64,000 nt of DNA from Streptomyces sp. XD-27 (GCF_030553055.1 NZ_CP130713.1:3906001-3970000), one strand, 5' to 3'; shown: positions 32,152 to 41,386, numbered from the stretch's first letter. Notes: generated from the sequence alone by a model not told the origin. A program made the numbers and translations.

Positions 32152-34488
32152 TTAGGGGAAGATGCGTCCGTTTGGCGGGACAGTGATAGACCCGTCTGTG
32201 AAGCGCAGGAGAAATACCCCTCCTGACTTTCGCGCCTGAGACTCGGCCACATTGAACATCTTGGGGGTGAGGCTTCCCATCGGTTGATGTACGTCCAGGA
32301 TAGCCACTCGGTGACTCATCCCTTCATGTGCCAGTTGCTTTGCAGCCTTCTTAGCAGCGCTGTTGATACCCTCGATCGTGTCGACGTCTTTGAGCTGGTA
32401 AGCGTAGTCGATGGAGCCGTCAGGGTGGCGCGTGTAGACATCAAGGTCGAACGTGGCTGTATCAAGCTCCACTCCGACCCGACCTGCACCTCGAGCCTGC
32501 AAGTCCTCGGCAAGCCTTATGGCCATATAGGCAGCGGGAACCATGCCCTTCTGATTCTTGGAGGGCCCCTGCTTGCACATGTCGAGGAGCTTGCCGTAGC
32601 CCTCCACCTCACGCAGGTGTCCCCGCGCGATCCTCTCGGCCACCGCCGCTCCGTACGGGTCCTTGCGTAGGGCACGGAGCACGGACGCCTGATCGCGGGC
32701 GTCCATTTTGGCCCGCGCGAGTTCAGCAACGACCCCGGCCTCCTGCTCGGGCTCCATACGGCCCGCGTGGGCCTGCGCGGAGTCGTTGATGTCCTTGCTG
32801 TACTTCGCCGGATCGATATCAGGAGGTCCGTCCGAAGCGCCCCCATGTGAGGGCAGCTCATTCGCGGGCGTACCGTCCCGGCCATCGACCCCATTGTGAG
32901 CGCCATCAGCCCCGCTGTCGCCGCTGCTACCGTGCTGGCCGGTGCGGGTACCGCCCTCCGCCGCACCGGTGGCCCCGTCGTCAGATATTCGTCCCGGAGC
33001 CTCATGCTCACGAGAAGGCGGCAGATCGTGCCCGCCCTGCGGCTGAGAATGATTGGCCGCATGCCCCGAAGGCTCGCGGCCGGTCGCCCCTGGCGGATCG
33101 CCCGCCTGGTTCGTGGCGTTCAGTTCGTTCCCGCGCCCGCCCACGCCGGCCAGCTCGTGGTCCCTCGCAAGGGAATGGTCCTCGCCCTGGAGCCGCTCAG
33201 CGGCAGACGACTCCGTCTTGGGTATCGCGCCCTTCCGGAGGAGCTGACCGTTCTCGTCAAGGAGTGCGCCGTCCGACTTGCGGATGTAGACGAACTCGTG
33301 GTCATTGATCGGGACCCGAACCGTCTTGTCCGGCATTTCGACGGCGTTGTCCAAGGCGTGTTGCACACCGGTGGGGTTGGGGCCGTCTGCCTTGATCAGA
33401 TTGTCCAGATTGCCGAGGATGGTGGAGAGCTTGGGCAGCGGTATCTTCCCCAAGCCCTTGCTGACCCCCTTGAACACATACGTCATCGGGTCGACCAGGC
33501 GCCCGCCCTGCCGTATGGCGCTCACCGCCTTGGCGGCCTTACTCGCCGCGTGGGCGGCCTGCCCCGCCTTCGCCGGGGCAGCCGCGATGGTCAGTGCGTT
33601 GAAGACCGTGACGCCGACTGCCCGGGACGGGTCCTTCTTCCATGTGTCATACGCCACCACACCCTTGGCGGTCTCCACAGCGACCCGCTTGCTCTCGCGC
33701 ATCCACTGCGGCAGGTACTTATCAGGAATGACCGCCATCTGTGGAACAACGATGAATGTCGCCAGCTGAGCCAGGCCCTTCCAGGCGGCCCCCGCCTTGT
33801 CCCAGCCGTGGACCCCGATAAGGGTGAGGAGCCCGTTGATGGTGCCCCACACGCCATCGACGATGAACCCGTCCCACACCGCGACCTTGAGATTGTGCGG
33901 GTGGTACCAGTTGTACTTCCGCTCTACGGGGCTACCCCACGGGGGCTCCTCGTCCTCGTCAGGCATACCCGCGCGCGCCTGGTACGCCTCCGCTTGCTCC
34001 TTGAGCGTCTTGCCGCCGTGCAGCATGGCGATTTTGTCGTGGGCCCGCTGCTCGGCCGCTTGGAACGCCGCCACCGCGGCCTCCACGCCCTTGTAGATCG
34101 CGTTGTGCTTCTTGACCTTGTCGTCGTCCTTATCCCAGTCGTCGTCGTCCGCCACGCTCGCCATGAACAACGACGCCTGAGTCTGCAGCGACTTCAACTT
34201 CTCGACGATCGGCTTGATCTCGATCGCGTAGCTGTCCAGCGCGCTCCAGATCCACTCCAGCTCACCCGCGAAGTCGTCGGCGGTGTCGCGCACCGGCGCA
34301 GTGGACGCGAAGAGCTGCTCCGCCTCCGGCGCTTCGTAGAACGCCTTCAAGCCCTGGAAACCGGTGTGAATGCCCGAACCAGTCTTCCGGATCTTGCCCG
34401 CGATCGTCTTGAACGCCAGCGCGTCCTTCTCCAACTGCTCCAGATTCCCGGTGAACTGCGGAATCCCCTGGACGTCTATGTGCTTCAC
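32152..34488 (-). CDS. Type VII-secreted polymorphic toxin, putative C-terminal nuclease
   Basis: Protein of 778 residues. The N-terminal 170 residues are helical and WXG-like (LEWIWSALDSYAIEIKPIVEKLKSL). A central region carries KYNWYHPHNLKVAVWDGFIVDGVWG and a hydrophobic stretch. A His/Gly/Asp-rich disordered linker spans about 440-560. The last 150 residues form a separate module: ELDTATFDLDVY at about 675-686, then DYAYQLKDV near 697, a D...QxK pattern like restriction-endonuclease-fold toxins. A DNase or RNase role is inferred. The start is GTG 34488. Two WXG100 genes lie upstream and an immunity candidate downstream. Confidence 0.8.
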   Translation of the reverse strand: MKHIDVQGIPQFTGNLEQLEKDALAFKTIAGKIRKTGSGIHTGFQGLKAFYEAPEAEQLFASTAPVRDTADDFAGELEWIWSALDSYAIEIKPIVEKLKSLQTQASLFMASVADDDDWDKDDDKVKKHNAIYKGVEAAVAAFQAAEQRAHDKIAMLHGGKTLKEQAEAYQARAGMPDEDEEPPWGSPVERKYNWYHPHNLKVAVWDGFIVDGVWGTINGLLTLIGVHGWDKAGAAWKGLAQLATFIVVPQMAVIPDKYLPQWMRESKRVAVETAKGVVAYDTWKKDPSRAVGVTVFNALTIAAAPAKAGQAAHAASKAAKAVSAIRQGGRLVDPMTYVFKGVSKGLGKIPLPKLSTILGNLDNLIKADGPNPTGVQHALDNAVEMPDKTVRVPINDHEFVYIRKSDGALLDENGQLLRKGAIPKTESSAAERLQGEDHSLARDHELAGVGGRGNELNATNQAGDPPGATGREPSGHAANHSQPQGGHDLPPSREHEAPGRISDDGATGAAEGGTRTGQHGSSGDSGADGAHNGVDGRDGTPANELPSHGGASDGPPDIDPAKYSKDINDSAQAHAGRMEPEQEAGVVAELARAKMDARDQASVLRALRKDPYGAAVAERIARGHLREVEGYGKLLDMCKQGPSKNQKGMVPAAYMAIRLAEDLQARGAGRVGVELDTATFDLDVYTRHPDGSIDYAYQLKDVDTIEGINSAAKKAAKQLAHEGMSHRVAILDVHQPMGSLTPKMFNVAESQARKSGGVFLLRFTDGSITVPPNGRIFP

Positions 34489-34517
34489 GGCTTGAGCACT
34501 CCCCCCTCGTCCATCGG

Positions 34518-34922
34518 TCAGAACTCCAAAAACGGCCGGGCGTTCCGCTGGCTCAGCGCCGCCATCTGGAGGTTCCCCTCGACGTAGTGGGTCGTCGCGT
34601 TCGTCGCAGCATTCAGCGACATGCTGGCGCGGCTGGCCATGTACGACAGCGAATCGCCCCGCGCCTCGAAGTACGCGGCCAGCGCCATCGCCACGGGACC
34701 CAGTTCCTTGGCGTACGCGTCGCCTGCCGCCTTCATCCCGGTGTTACACGGGTCCCGATGCACATCGTTACCGAGGATGGTGCCTGCCGATGCCGCCGCC
34801 CTCTCCACCAGCTTCTTGAGGGTCTCCCCCTCACCCTTGAGCTGACCGGCGATCTCACCGGTCTTGATCAGAACACTCCGCACACCGGGCGGATCTATGT
34901 CCCAGTCCTTGTCCTTGCCCAT
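34518..34922 (-). CDS. DUF6507-like protein, type VII-associated helical partner
   Basis: All-helical protein of 134 residues starting GKDKDWDIDPPGVRSVLIKTGEIAGQLKGEGETLKKLVERAAASAG. It resembles the WXG100-like DUF6507 proteins found between the WXG100 genes and toxins in Streptomyces. The central AYAKELGPVAMALAAYFEARGDSL suits a helical hairpin. It may form a complex with the neighbouring toxin or be co-secreted. Family assignment is from memory and moderately sure. The ATG at 34922 follows a GGGGG site. Confidence 0.72.
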   Translation of the reverse strand: MGKDKDWDIDPPGVRSVLIKTGEIAGQLKGEGETLKKLVERAAASAGTILGNDVHRDPCNTGMKAAGDAYAKELGPVAMALAAYFEARGDSLSYMASRASMSLNAATNATTHYVEGNLQMAALSQRNARPFLEF

Positions 34923-34999
34923 GGTCCCCCCAAGTCGTCCAGTCCAACGCTGATGGCTGGTGCCGAGCTGTCAACCAATGAGAGCCCGGCGGCCAGTCA

Positions 35000-35308
35000 T
35001 CAACCGATCGCGTCCACCGCCGCCTTGGCCCGCGCCAGCGTCTGCTGCGCGGTCGCGTCGTTCTTCTCCAGCGTGGTGCGCACCAGCTGAATGATCGACC
35101 TCACCTCGGCGGCCGCTTTGTTCCAGCGGACTTCCTTCGCGTGGTACTCCTCCGAGACGCCATCCGCCGCGAAGTCCGCCATCGCGGCCTTCACCGCCCG
35201 GTCCCGGTCGTTGAGCACCTGCTCCAGCTGGGCGATGACGACGGCGATGTTGCCCTGCGCCTCGCCGGAGGCACCGGAGTCGTAGCTATTGCGGTCCTGG
35301 CTCGCCAT
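35000..35308 (-). CDS. WXG100/ESAT-6-like protein
   Basis: 102-residue helical-hairpin protein (AQGNIAVVIAQLEQVLNDRDRAVKAAMADFAADGVSEEYHAKEVRWNKAAAEVRSIIQLV). The turn between helices carries DGVSEEYHAKEVRW in place of a canonical WxG, as in several Streptomyces ESAT-6-like pairs. Start ATG 35308 is set by GGGGGGAACC; the frame is open further upstream without a ribosome site. It probably forms a heterodimer with the product of 35328-35660 and is exported through EccC/EccD. Confidence 0.83.
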   Translation of the reverse strand: MASQDRNSYDSGASGEAQGNIAVVIAQLEQVLNDRDRAVKAAMADFAADGVSEEYHAKEVRWNKAAAEVRSIIQLVRTTLEKNDATAQQTLARAKAAVDAIG

Positions 35309-35327
35309 GTTCTGGTTCCCCCCTGTC

Positions 35328-35660
35328 TCAGCGCCCGGAGAACCGGGCAGCGTCGAAGTTCGCCGCGGCCAGAGACGTCTGTGCATTGTCGGCCGACTCC
35401 TGGTCACCAGTGCGGAATGCCTTGTCCATCCCCGACTGCCCGCCCAGGATCTGCGAGAGCGCTCCGTTCAATGCTGAAGTAATTTCATCAGCGTTCAACT
35501 TAAACGCGTCGAAGGCCCGCTTACCCGCTCCGTTGAAACGCCCCTCCAACGGCTCAGCCGCGGCGACGAGCTGGCGGATCAAGACGCCCAGGTCGTTGCT
35601 CGAACCAGCTGTCTGCGTCGTCAAGGACGACAACGCCGTACTGCCCATATCGAACTTCAT
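35328..35660 (-). CDS. WXG100/ESAT-6-like partner protein, first gene of the type VII operon
   Basis: 110 residues, two predicted helices around FNGAGKRAFDAFKLNADEI, with the Gly-Ala turn replacing WxG. ATG 35660 is preceded by GGGGTGGGGC. It is the first gene of the long minus-strand island and ends 20 nt before the next WXG-like gene. The C-terminal ADNAQTSLAAANFDAARFSGR could hold an export signal, but the YxxxD motif is not seen. The promoter must lie in 35661-35869, shared with the divergent lipoprotein gene. Confidence 0.82.
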   Translation of the reverse strand: MKFDMGSTALSSLTTQTAGSSNDLGVLIRQLVAAAEPLEGRFNGAGKRAFDAFKLNADEITSALNGALSQILGGQSGMDKAFRTGDQESADNAQTSLAAANFDAARFSGR

Positions 35661-35869
35661 GCCCCACCCCGCATCAGATCGTTGGCCATGCCACCCTACA
35701 GTTTGGCACTGACATGCCAGCAACCGACTTCACGACACGCATAGATGGACTACGAGACCGACCCGTCCGGTTCCCATCGGTCGCCAGGGCGCATACCTCG
35801 CCATGTGGCAGCATCGGCGACTGGTTCGGGGTCAGGTGCCCCGGGCCGGATTCAGCTATTGGGGGAAAC

Positions 35870-37003
35870 ATGCGCAAGTCGATAGCCGGGATAACTCTGG
35901 CCGTGGCGGCTGCGGTCCTGGTCTCGGGGTGCGGGGGCAGCGAGGATGGGGACAAGGACTCCAGCAGGGATACGGGCACCGATTCAGGCAAGGAGAAAAC
36001 GAGCAAGTCCGCACCGGCCAAGCCGCTGCCGGTCGAATCGACGGTACGGCAGGCAACGTGGACGAGCTCGATCGTGAAAGGCACGGAGTCGCGCGATACA
36101 ACGCACCAGCTGAAGATCGCGCCCAGGCGGCTCACGCAAGGCACGGCGGCCGATCTGGAACACGTACCGCTGGGCGACGAACTCCAGGGCATGGTCCCGC
36201 ATTACCTGACCGTCAGCTACACCAACACCGGTTCAGAGCCGCTGATCCATCCGGACCCGGAGGACAACTTCACGATCACCCTCGCGGACGGCACTCCGGG
36301 CAAGGTGTTCTCCCTCTCGGAGACAACCCCGCATGCCTCACCCTCGGGTTCGGGCCAACCAAACAATTGCGACGAGTCCGGCGGCGGCGAATCACTCGAC
36401 GCGGGCGCTACTGCCACCAGGTGCCAGGTCGTGATGCTGCCCAAGGGGCACAAGCCCGCGACCGTCGCCTACTCCGACGAGGCCGGCGGCACTCTCCTGT
36501 GGAAGGTGGGGGACGGAAAGGGCGACGGCAAGCTGCTGCCCGCTGGCAAGACCGCCGACTCGGCATGGAAGGACAGCCTCTCCAAGGGCGAAAGTGTCCC
36601 CATCCGCGTCACGCCCAAGAGCGTTCGCGCCGGGAGCCTCGCCGACCTGCGTGACTACGACCTGGGTGACGACCGCAAGAATCTCGTGCCGTGGTACGTC
36701 ACGCTTGAATACCGCAATGTCGGCAAGGAGGAGCTCCTGCCGATGATGGATGATGACGGCGTCGGCGTACGCACCGCCGGCGGCCTCGATGTGCAGTCGG
36801 CGAACCTACTCGACCTGTCCTTCTCGGGAGAGGGGGACGGCATCGACGGGTGCCGGGGCCACGCCTCGAAGGACCGTCTGCGGCCGAACTCGGCGTTGTC
36901 CCTCTGCACCATCCACCTGATTCCGAAAGGTGACCGCCCCGCGGTGGTCTCGTTCCGTGGAAAGGGCAAGGCGGCACATCCGCTTGTGTGGCGAGCGAGC
37001 TGA
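35870..37003 (+). CDS. Secreted lipoprotein with two homologous domains
   Basis: Signal peptide MRKSIAGITLAVAAAVLVSGC with a clear lipobox (LVSG-C) gives a lipid-anchored surface protein of about 377 residues. After an Asp/Ser/Lys linker it has two related beta-sandwich units. The first has LKIAPRRLTQGTAADLEHVPLGDELQGMVPHYLTVSYTNTG and the second has IRVTPKSVRAGSLADLRDYDLGDDRKNLVPWYVTLEYRNVG. The doubled unit resembles DUF4352-type Ig-like domains. ATG 35870 follows GGGGGAAAC. It is divergent from the WXG100 operon and may be connected to it. Confidence 0.82.
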   Translation: MRKSIAGITLAVAAAVLVSGCGGSEDGDKDSSRDTGTDSGKEKTSKSAPAKPLPVESTVRQATWTSSIVKGTESRDTTHQLKIAPRRLTQGTAADLEHVPLGDELQGMVPHYLTVSYTNTGSEPLIHPDPEDNFTITLADGTPGKVFSLSETTPHASPSGSGQPNNCDESGGGESLDAGATATRCQVVMLPKGHKPATVAYSDEAGGTLLWKVGDGKGDGKLLPAGKTADSAWKDSLSKGESVPIRVTPKSVRAGSLADLRDYDLGDDRKNLVPWYVTLEYRNVGKEELLPMMDDDGVGVRTAGGLDVQSANLLDLSFSGEGDGIDGCRGHASKDRLRPNSALSLCTIHLIPKGDRPAVVSFRGKGKAAHPLVWRAS

Positions 37004-37081
37004 GGTCTGCGGAGCTGCCAGCGGCTCCGGGCGCATTGCGCGAGCGTCCGGGGCCCGTCATTGCAGCGTATGCGGCGCGCG

Positions 37082-37288
37082 TTAGATGGCGAGTTCCGTG
37101 AGAGTGTCGAAGGCCCCGGCCTTGGCGGCGCGGATGAAAGTGCCAAGGCGGGCGGGGGTGGTACGGAGTGCGGTTCCGGGGTTCTCGCTCTCGCGGAGTC
37201 GAACGGTGCGGTCGGGTGCGGTCGCGAGGTTAAGGCAGTTGCTTGCCCCTTGGCAGTAGGAGGACTTCTGCCAGTCCAGTGTGGACAT
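37082..37288 (-). CDS. DUF397 protein (AbaA OrfA-like)
   Basis: Short 68-residue protein with the DUF397 signature WQKSSYCQGASNCLNLA and VRLRESENPGTALRTTPARLGTFI. DUF397 proteins are regularly encoded next to WhiJ-like XRE regulators in Streptomyces and influence development and antibiotic production. It begins 12 nt after the XRE gene stop, in the same operon. Confidence 0.9.
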   Translation of the reverse strand: MSTLDWQKSSYCQGASNCLNLATAPDRTVRLRESENPGTALRTTPARLGTFIRAAKAGAFDTLTELAI

Positions 37289-37300
37289 CTTTCCTGCCTT

Positions 37301-38155
37301 TCAAAGCGAGCGTGCGATTTCACGGATGAAGTCGCGTGACTCCTCCGGCTTAAGGGCGAGCGCTTCCATGCGGTCCAGGACGCTACGGTACGTCTCCAGC
37401 TGTGCCGGCGCATCGAGGAATACGGGCCCGTGGATGTGGTCGAGCTGAACGGTGTCGAGCTGCGGAACTGGGCCGATGCTGTAGCCGATCGTCTGTCCTG
37501 GCGCGGGGAAAGCTCCTGCCTCGAACGGGAGGGCGTGGATCGTGACGTGGTCGCGTTCACCCATCGCGAGGATGTGGTCGAGTTGCGCCCGCGTGACCGC
37601 CCTGCCGCCGAACTGCATGCGTAGGGCCGCTTCGTGGATGATCGCCGTGTATTCGGTCGGGTCTTCCCGGAACAAGACCACTTGGCGCTTGATCCGGTGA
37701 GAGATGCGGTGCTCCACCTCGTGCGGCGGAAGCGGGGGTGCGGTCTGCTGAAAGAGCGCGCGTGCGTGGTCGACGGTCTGGAGCAGGCCCGGCAGAGTGG
37801 CCGTTTGGACGGTACGCAACTTCACTGCGTTGTGTTCGAATTCGGCCAGGTCCAGGAAGCCGTTGGGGACGACGCCCCGGTACTCCTCCCACCAGTGGTG
37901 ACGCCTTCGCTCGCCCGTCATGCCGACGAGGGCGTCGATGAGCGCCTCGTCCGCGCAATGGTAAGCACGGGCGAGTGCCCGCACCCGATCGGCGCTGACG
38001 CCGAAGCGGCCGGTCTCGATGTTGCTGATTTTCGGGCGCTCGGTGCCCAGCCGGGCGGCGGCTTCTGCTGCGGTCAGGCCAGCGCGCTCGCGCAGCTTCC
38101 GCAGCTCGGCGCCTAACCGGATCTGGCGCGCCGTGGGGGCGTTCCTCGGTGGCAT
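37301..38155 (-). CDS. WhiJ-like XRE regulator with DUF5753 domain
   Basis: 284 residues. The helix-turn-helix is at about 12-70 (LGAELRKLRERAGLTAAEAAARLGTERPKISNIETGRFGVS). The DUF5753 ligand-like domain spans about 95-275 (HWWEEYRGVVPNGFLDLAEFEHNAVKLRTVQTATLPGLLQT, ending RSVLDRMEALALKPEESRDFI). It forms, with the DUF397 gene and the divergent RsbW-like gene, a WhiJ/AbaA-type trio, of which Streptomyces genomes have many copies. It likely represses both directions through the repeat at 38262-38281. Confidence 0.92.
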   Translation of the reverse strand: MPPRNAPTARQIRLGAELRKLRERAGLTAAEAAARLGTERPKISNIETGRFGVSADRVRALARAYHCADEALIDALVGMTGERRRHHWWEEYRGVVPNGFLDLAEFEHNAVKLRTVQTATLPGLLQTVDHARALFQQTAPPLPPHEVEHRISHRIKRQVVLFREDPTEYTAIIHEAALRMQFGGRAVTRAQLDHILAMGERDHVTIHALPFEAGAFPAPGQTIGYSIGPVPQLDTVQLDHIHGPVFLDAPAQLETYRSVLDRMEALALKPEESRDFIREIARSL

Positions 38156-38261
38156 GGTCCCTCTTCCGTCGTTCGCTCACAGTGTGCCGTTGTCACCCAC
38201 ACAGGTCGAGTCAGACCAGGTTTCCGGAATCGGTAGCACTTGTCTGCCCGATGCCCCTACC

Positions 38262-38281
38262 GTGAGTGTCACGTCACTCAC
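38262..38281. promoter_or_regulatory. Operator candidate: GTGAGTG/CACTCAC inverted repeat
   Basis: GTGAGTG (38262-38268) and CACTCAC (38275-38281) are exact reverse complements with a 6-bp spacer. The site lies just before the ribosome site of the RsbW-like gene and upstream of the divergent XRE gene. Confidence 0.6.
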
Positions 38282-38295
38282 TCCACGGAGGCGTC

Positions 38296-38724
38296 ATGAG
38301 CCATGACCTGCCCCAAGACTGGGCGTACTCCCTCGAGTTCGCGCACACTCCCCTCGCCCCGCACATCGCCCGGCACACCATCCGCCTCATCCTCGAAGCC
38401 CATGGCGCAGCCGAAATCGCCGACACCGCAGAGCTGTTAACGTCCGAGCTCGTCACCAACACCGTTCACCACGCCGAGGGCCCGGCCTCCATGCGCGTCG
38501 TGCGCAATGGCGACAAGGGCGTGCGGGTCAGCGTCTACGACACCAACCCGCATCTGCCCACCCTGGACGCCGGCTGCTACGACGACTCCGAGACCGAACA
38601 CGGGCGCGGCATCGGCCTCGTCGCCGCGTTCGCAGATGACTGGGGCGGGTGCGCGATCGGGCCCGGGATCTTCGGGGGCGGCGGCAAGAGTGTGTGGTTC
38701 GAGCTCGGATCGGGGGTCGGCTGA
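38296..38724 (+). CDS. RsbW-like ATP-binding protein (AbaA OrfD-like)
   Basis: GHKL-fold ATPase domain alone, 142 residues. The N-box is TAELLTSELVTNTVHHAEG and the G1-like segment is VSVYDTNPHLPTL. GRGIGLVAAFADDWG is the lid, and GGGKSVWFEL is the last strand. This family includes anti-sigma kinases and WhiJ-associated ATPases. The ATG at 38296 follows GGAGGCGTC. The nearest partner is the WhiJ-like regulator on the other strand. Confidence 0.9.
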   Translation: MSHDLPQDWAYSLEFAHTPLAPHIARHTIRLILEAHGAAEIADTAELLTSELVTNTVHHAEGPASMRVVRNGDKGVRVSVYDTNPHLPTLDAGCYDDSETEHGRGIGLVAAFADDWGGCAIGPGIFGGGGKSVWFELGSGVG

Positions 38725-38865
38725 TCCGAGCGGTCCGGCCTCGACCGGGCGGCCCGCAGGAACCGTTCTGCTATAGGGTCGGCACCTGTTACGGGATGGG
38801 GGACCCGTTGGCCTCTCCCGTCCGCGCAGCGTGTCGCACTGAGGACTGGGCGAGGGAAAGTTCCG

Positions 38866-40779
38866 ATGAACTCTCAGCAGAATTGGCCGGATCCGCCCGC
38901 GTCTCCCGGCGGGGCGGCCACGCCTCCGCCGCCCACCGTTCCGCCGACGGCCGCCGGTTCCGCTCCCGCCGCCGCTGCCGTGCCTGACGCGGCGCATGGT
39001 GTCTTCTCTCCGCTCGCCCCCGACGACCCGCGTTCGGTCGCCGGCTACCAGATCAGGGCGAAGTTGGGCGCGGGCGGCATGGGCAAGGTGTATCTGTCGT
39101 ACACGCCCGGCGGGCGGGCCGTCGCGATCAAGGTGATCCGGCCCGACTTCGCCCAGGATCCCGAGTTCCGGCGCCGGTTCACGCAGGAGGTCGAGGCGGC
39201 GCAGCGGGTGCAGGGGCTGTTCACCGCGCCGGTGATCGACCGCGACACCGACGGGCCGAACCCCTGGCTGGCCACCGCCTACATCCCGGGGCCCTCGTTG
39301 CACGCCGCCGTCGCGGAGTTCGGGCCGCTGCCGGTGCCGACCGTCGTGCTGCTCGTCGCCGGGATGGCCGAGGCGCTCCAGGTGATCCATGGCGCGGGCA
39401 TCGTCCACCGCGACCTGAAGCCCGCGAACGTGCTGCTCGCGTCCGACGGGCCGCGGGTCATCGACTTCGGCATCGCGCGGGCGGCCGACGCGACGTCACT
39501 GACGGCCAGTGGGGTCACCGTCGGCTCGCCCGCGTTCATGGCGCCCGAGCAGGCGTCGGGCACCGGGTGCTCGCCCGCGACCGATGTCTTCGCGCTCGGC
39601 CAGGTCGCCGCGTACGCCGCCACCGGAACGCCCCCGTTCGGCGAGGGCACTTCGACCGCCGTTCTGTATCGGATCGTGCACGAGGAGCCCGACCTGTCGC
39701 GGGTGCCGCACGAGTTGAGGGAACTGGTCTCCCGCTGTCTGGCCAAGGCCCCGGAAGACCGTCCGGGCATCGCCGAGATCATCGCGATGTGCTCGGCCGC
39801 GTCCGCGCAGACCTCGCTGCGCCGGCCCGAGGACTGGGTGCCCGGCGCGGTCGCCGCCGACATCACCCGGCGGACCAACGCCCCGGTTCCGCAGCCCCCG
39901 CCGAGTACGGCGCCCGTCGGGCCCACGCCGACCGCCCCGGACATCGCGCCGCCCCCGGCCGGGCACGCGACGCCGCCTGCCGCGGTCCCGTCGACGGCGG
40001 TCCCGTTGACGGCAGTCCCGTCGACGGCAGTCCCGTCGACGGCGGCCCAGCCGGGTGCGTTCGGTGCGGCCGGGGGCGCGTTCACCGGCTACCAGCCTGC
40101 GCAGGCCCCGCAGCCGGGCCCCGCGCCGTACCCGCCTGCGGCCTCAGCGATGCCGCAGCCCGGAGCCGTCGCCCCGGGCCCGCCGCCCAAGAGGCGCCCG
40201 GGACCGATCCTCGCGGGAGCGATCGCCCTCGTCCTGGTCACCGCCGGAGCCACGGCCTTCGCCATGACCCGGTTGAAGGACGACGACACGGCGAATGCCC
40301 AGCAGGCCGACGGCGGCGGGCCGAAGGAGAAGGGGGAAGGGAAGGAGCAGAGCCCGGGCGACAAGCCTGCGGATGACGCGAGCGAGTCTCCCGCGCCCAC
40401 GCCCCAGCCCACCGCCGACACCTACAAGGGCGTCAACCTGCCCGAGGGGTACAGCCTTGAGTTCAGCGATGACCCGGTGCGCCCGATCAGCGGCATCGGC
40501 CATGACATCGGGTACTGCACCTATGCCGGCGGGGCCGCTGACCTGTGCACCGACTTCACCCAGACCGTGCTCCTCGACCCCGGCCAGAAGGGCAGCCACG
40601 AGGTGTGCTCCAGCGACACCCGCTACGGCACCCGCGTCCCCCTGTCCAAGTTCAGCGCGGGCAGGCAGGTCTGCCTCACGACCCAGGACGGCGTCCTCGC
40701 CATGCTCACCATGCGCGGCAAGGCCCCCGCGGGTTCGACCAGCGACTACATCACGCTCGATGTGACCGTCTGGCGGTGA
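38866..40779 (+). CDS. Membrane Ser/Thr protein kinase (PknB-type)
   Basis: 637 residues. A Pro/Ala-rich start (1-55) precedes a kinase domain (about 60-320). The glycine loop is [10 protein letters not shown] (68-76), the ATP lysine is in VAIKV (K89), the catalytic loop is HRDLKPAN (181-188), and the metal site is DFG (200-202). A long Pro-rich linker leads to one transmembrane helix (about 444-466, [19 protein letters not shown]). The outer domain has four Cys ([33 protein letters not shown]) that could pair. No PASTA repeats are present, so the ligand differs from that of PknB. ATG 38866 follows AGGGAAAG. Confidence 0.93.
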   Translation: MNSQQNWPDPPASPGGAATPPPPTVPPTAAGSAPAAAAVPDAAHGVFSPLAPDDPRSVAGYQIRAKLGAGGMGKVYLSYTPGGRAVAIKVIRPDFAQDPEFRRRFTQEVEAAQRVQGLFTAPVIDRDTDGPNPWLATAYIPGPSLHAAVAEFGPLPVPTVVLLVAGMAEALQVIHGAGIVHRDLKPANVLLASDGPRVIDFGIARAADATSLTASGVTVGSPAFMAPEQASGTGCSPATDVFALGQVAAYAATGTPPFGEGTSTAVLYRIVHEEPDLSRVPHELRELVSRCLAKAPEDRPGIAEIIAMCSAASAQTSLRRPEDWVPGAVAADITRRTNAPVPQPPPSTAPVGPTPTAPDIAPPPAGHATPPAAVPSTAVPLTAVPSTAVPSTAAQPGAFGAAGGAFTGYQPAQAPQPGPAPYPPAASAMPQPGAVAPGPPPKRRPGPILAGAIALVLVTAGATAFAMTRLKDDDTANAQQADGGGPKEKGEGKEQSPGDKPADDASESPAPTPQPTADTYKGVNLPEGYSLEFSDDPVRPISGIGHDIGYCTYAGGAADLCTDFTQTVLLDPGQKGSHEVCSSDTRYGTRVPLSKFSAGRQVCLTTQDGVLAMLTMRGKAPAGSTSDYITLDVTVWR

Positions 40780-40843
40780 CGTGGTGCCGGTGCCGGGTGC
40801 CCGAGTCGGCGCCGGAGTCGGAGTCGGAGTCGGAGCCTGCGGC

Positions 40844-41086
40844 TCAGACGCCTGCGCCGGTGCGGCAGGTGAAGCCCAGCTTGCGCATCGCGCGGGTGAC
40901 CTCGAAGGCGGTGAAGTCGCGGCGGTCCTGGCGGGTGACCACCGCGCCGACCTGCATGACGGGGTAGCTGCGCCGCCCGATCACGACACACTCGCCCGCG
41001 GCGGGCTCAGGCTTGATGCCGCTCATCGCCTGCTCCACCTCGCTTGCGGTGAGATCGAAGGGGTAGCCGGCGATGATGCAGCGCAT
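40844..41086 (-). CDS. Small conserved hypothetical upstream of cold-shock gene
   Basis: 80 residues: a beta/alpha protein starting [23 protein letters not shown], with [25 protein letters not shown] and two further cysteines at most. The family is not certain; similar small genes lie next to csp genes in Streptomyces. ATG 41086 follows GAGG. It is divergent from the cold-shock gene and convergent with the kinase. Confidence 0.7.
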   Translation of the reverse strand: MRCIIAGYPFDLTASEVEQAMSGIKPEPAAGECVVIGRRSYPVMQVGAVVTRQDRRDFTAFEVTRAMRKLGFTCRTGAGV

Positions 41087-41177
41087 ACGGCCTCACCAGG
41101 AGAGAAGGGACGGGAAGAGTCTGACCAGGGTCGCACACGCGGGGTCGTGCGGGAAGCTCTACGCGGGCATCTGAAAA

Positions 41178-41207
41178 TTCTCGGGAAAAAACCCGCACGG
41201 CCGAGAA
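41178..41207. promoter_or_regulatory. Inverted repeat TTCTCGG/CCGAGAA near the csp promoter
   Basis: TTCTCGG (41178-41184) and CCGAGAA (41201-41207) flank a nested CGGG-A6-CCCG hairpin. A TGTGCTACCTT extended -10 lies directly downstream (about 41211-41221). The element could be an operator or a terminator arm. Confidence 0.45.
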
Positions 41208-41259
41208 ATCTGTGCTACCTTGGATTTTGTTGCAGTTGTGGTACCCATGAACTTAGTGT

Positions 41260-41299
41260 GCGCCTGACGGGATGTGACCCTCGGGCGCGTTTTGTTTTT
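41260..41299 (+). promoter_or_regulatory. Leader hairpin with U tract before the cold-shock gene
   Basis: GCGCC (41260-41264) pairs with GGCGC (41284-41288), and inner GGG (41269-41271) pairs with CCC (41278-41280). The hairpin is followed by TTTTGTTTTT. If transcription starts near 41227, this lies within a leader of about 160 nt. It could act as an attenuator or temperature-sensitive structure for the csp gene. Confidence 0.5.
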
Positions 41300-41386
41300 C
41301 CGGTCTCTCCGGATGGGGTCATTACGGCGACCAGAGATTCGCAGAATTTGCGGATTTCCGTACTGCCCCTATTTAAGGAGATCGAC

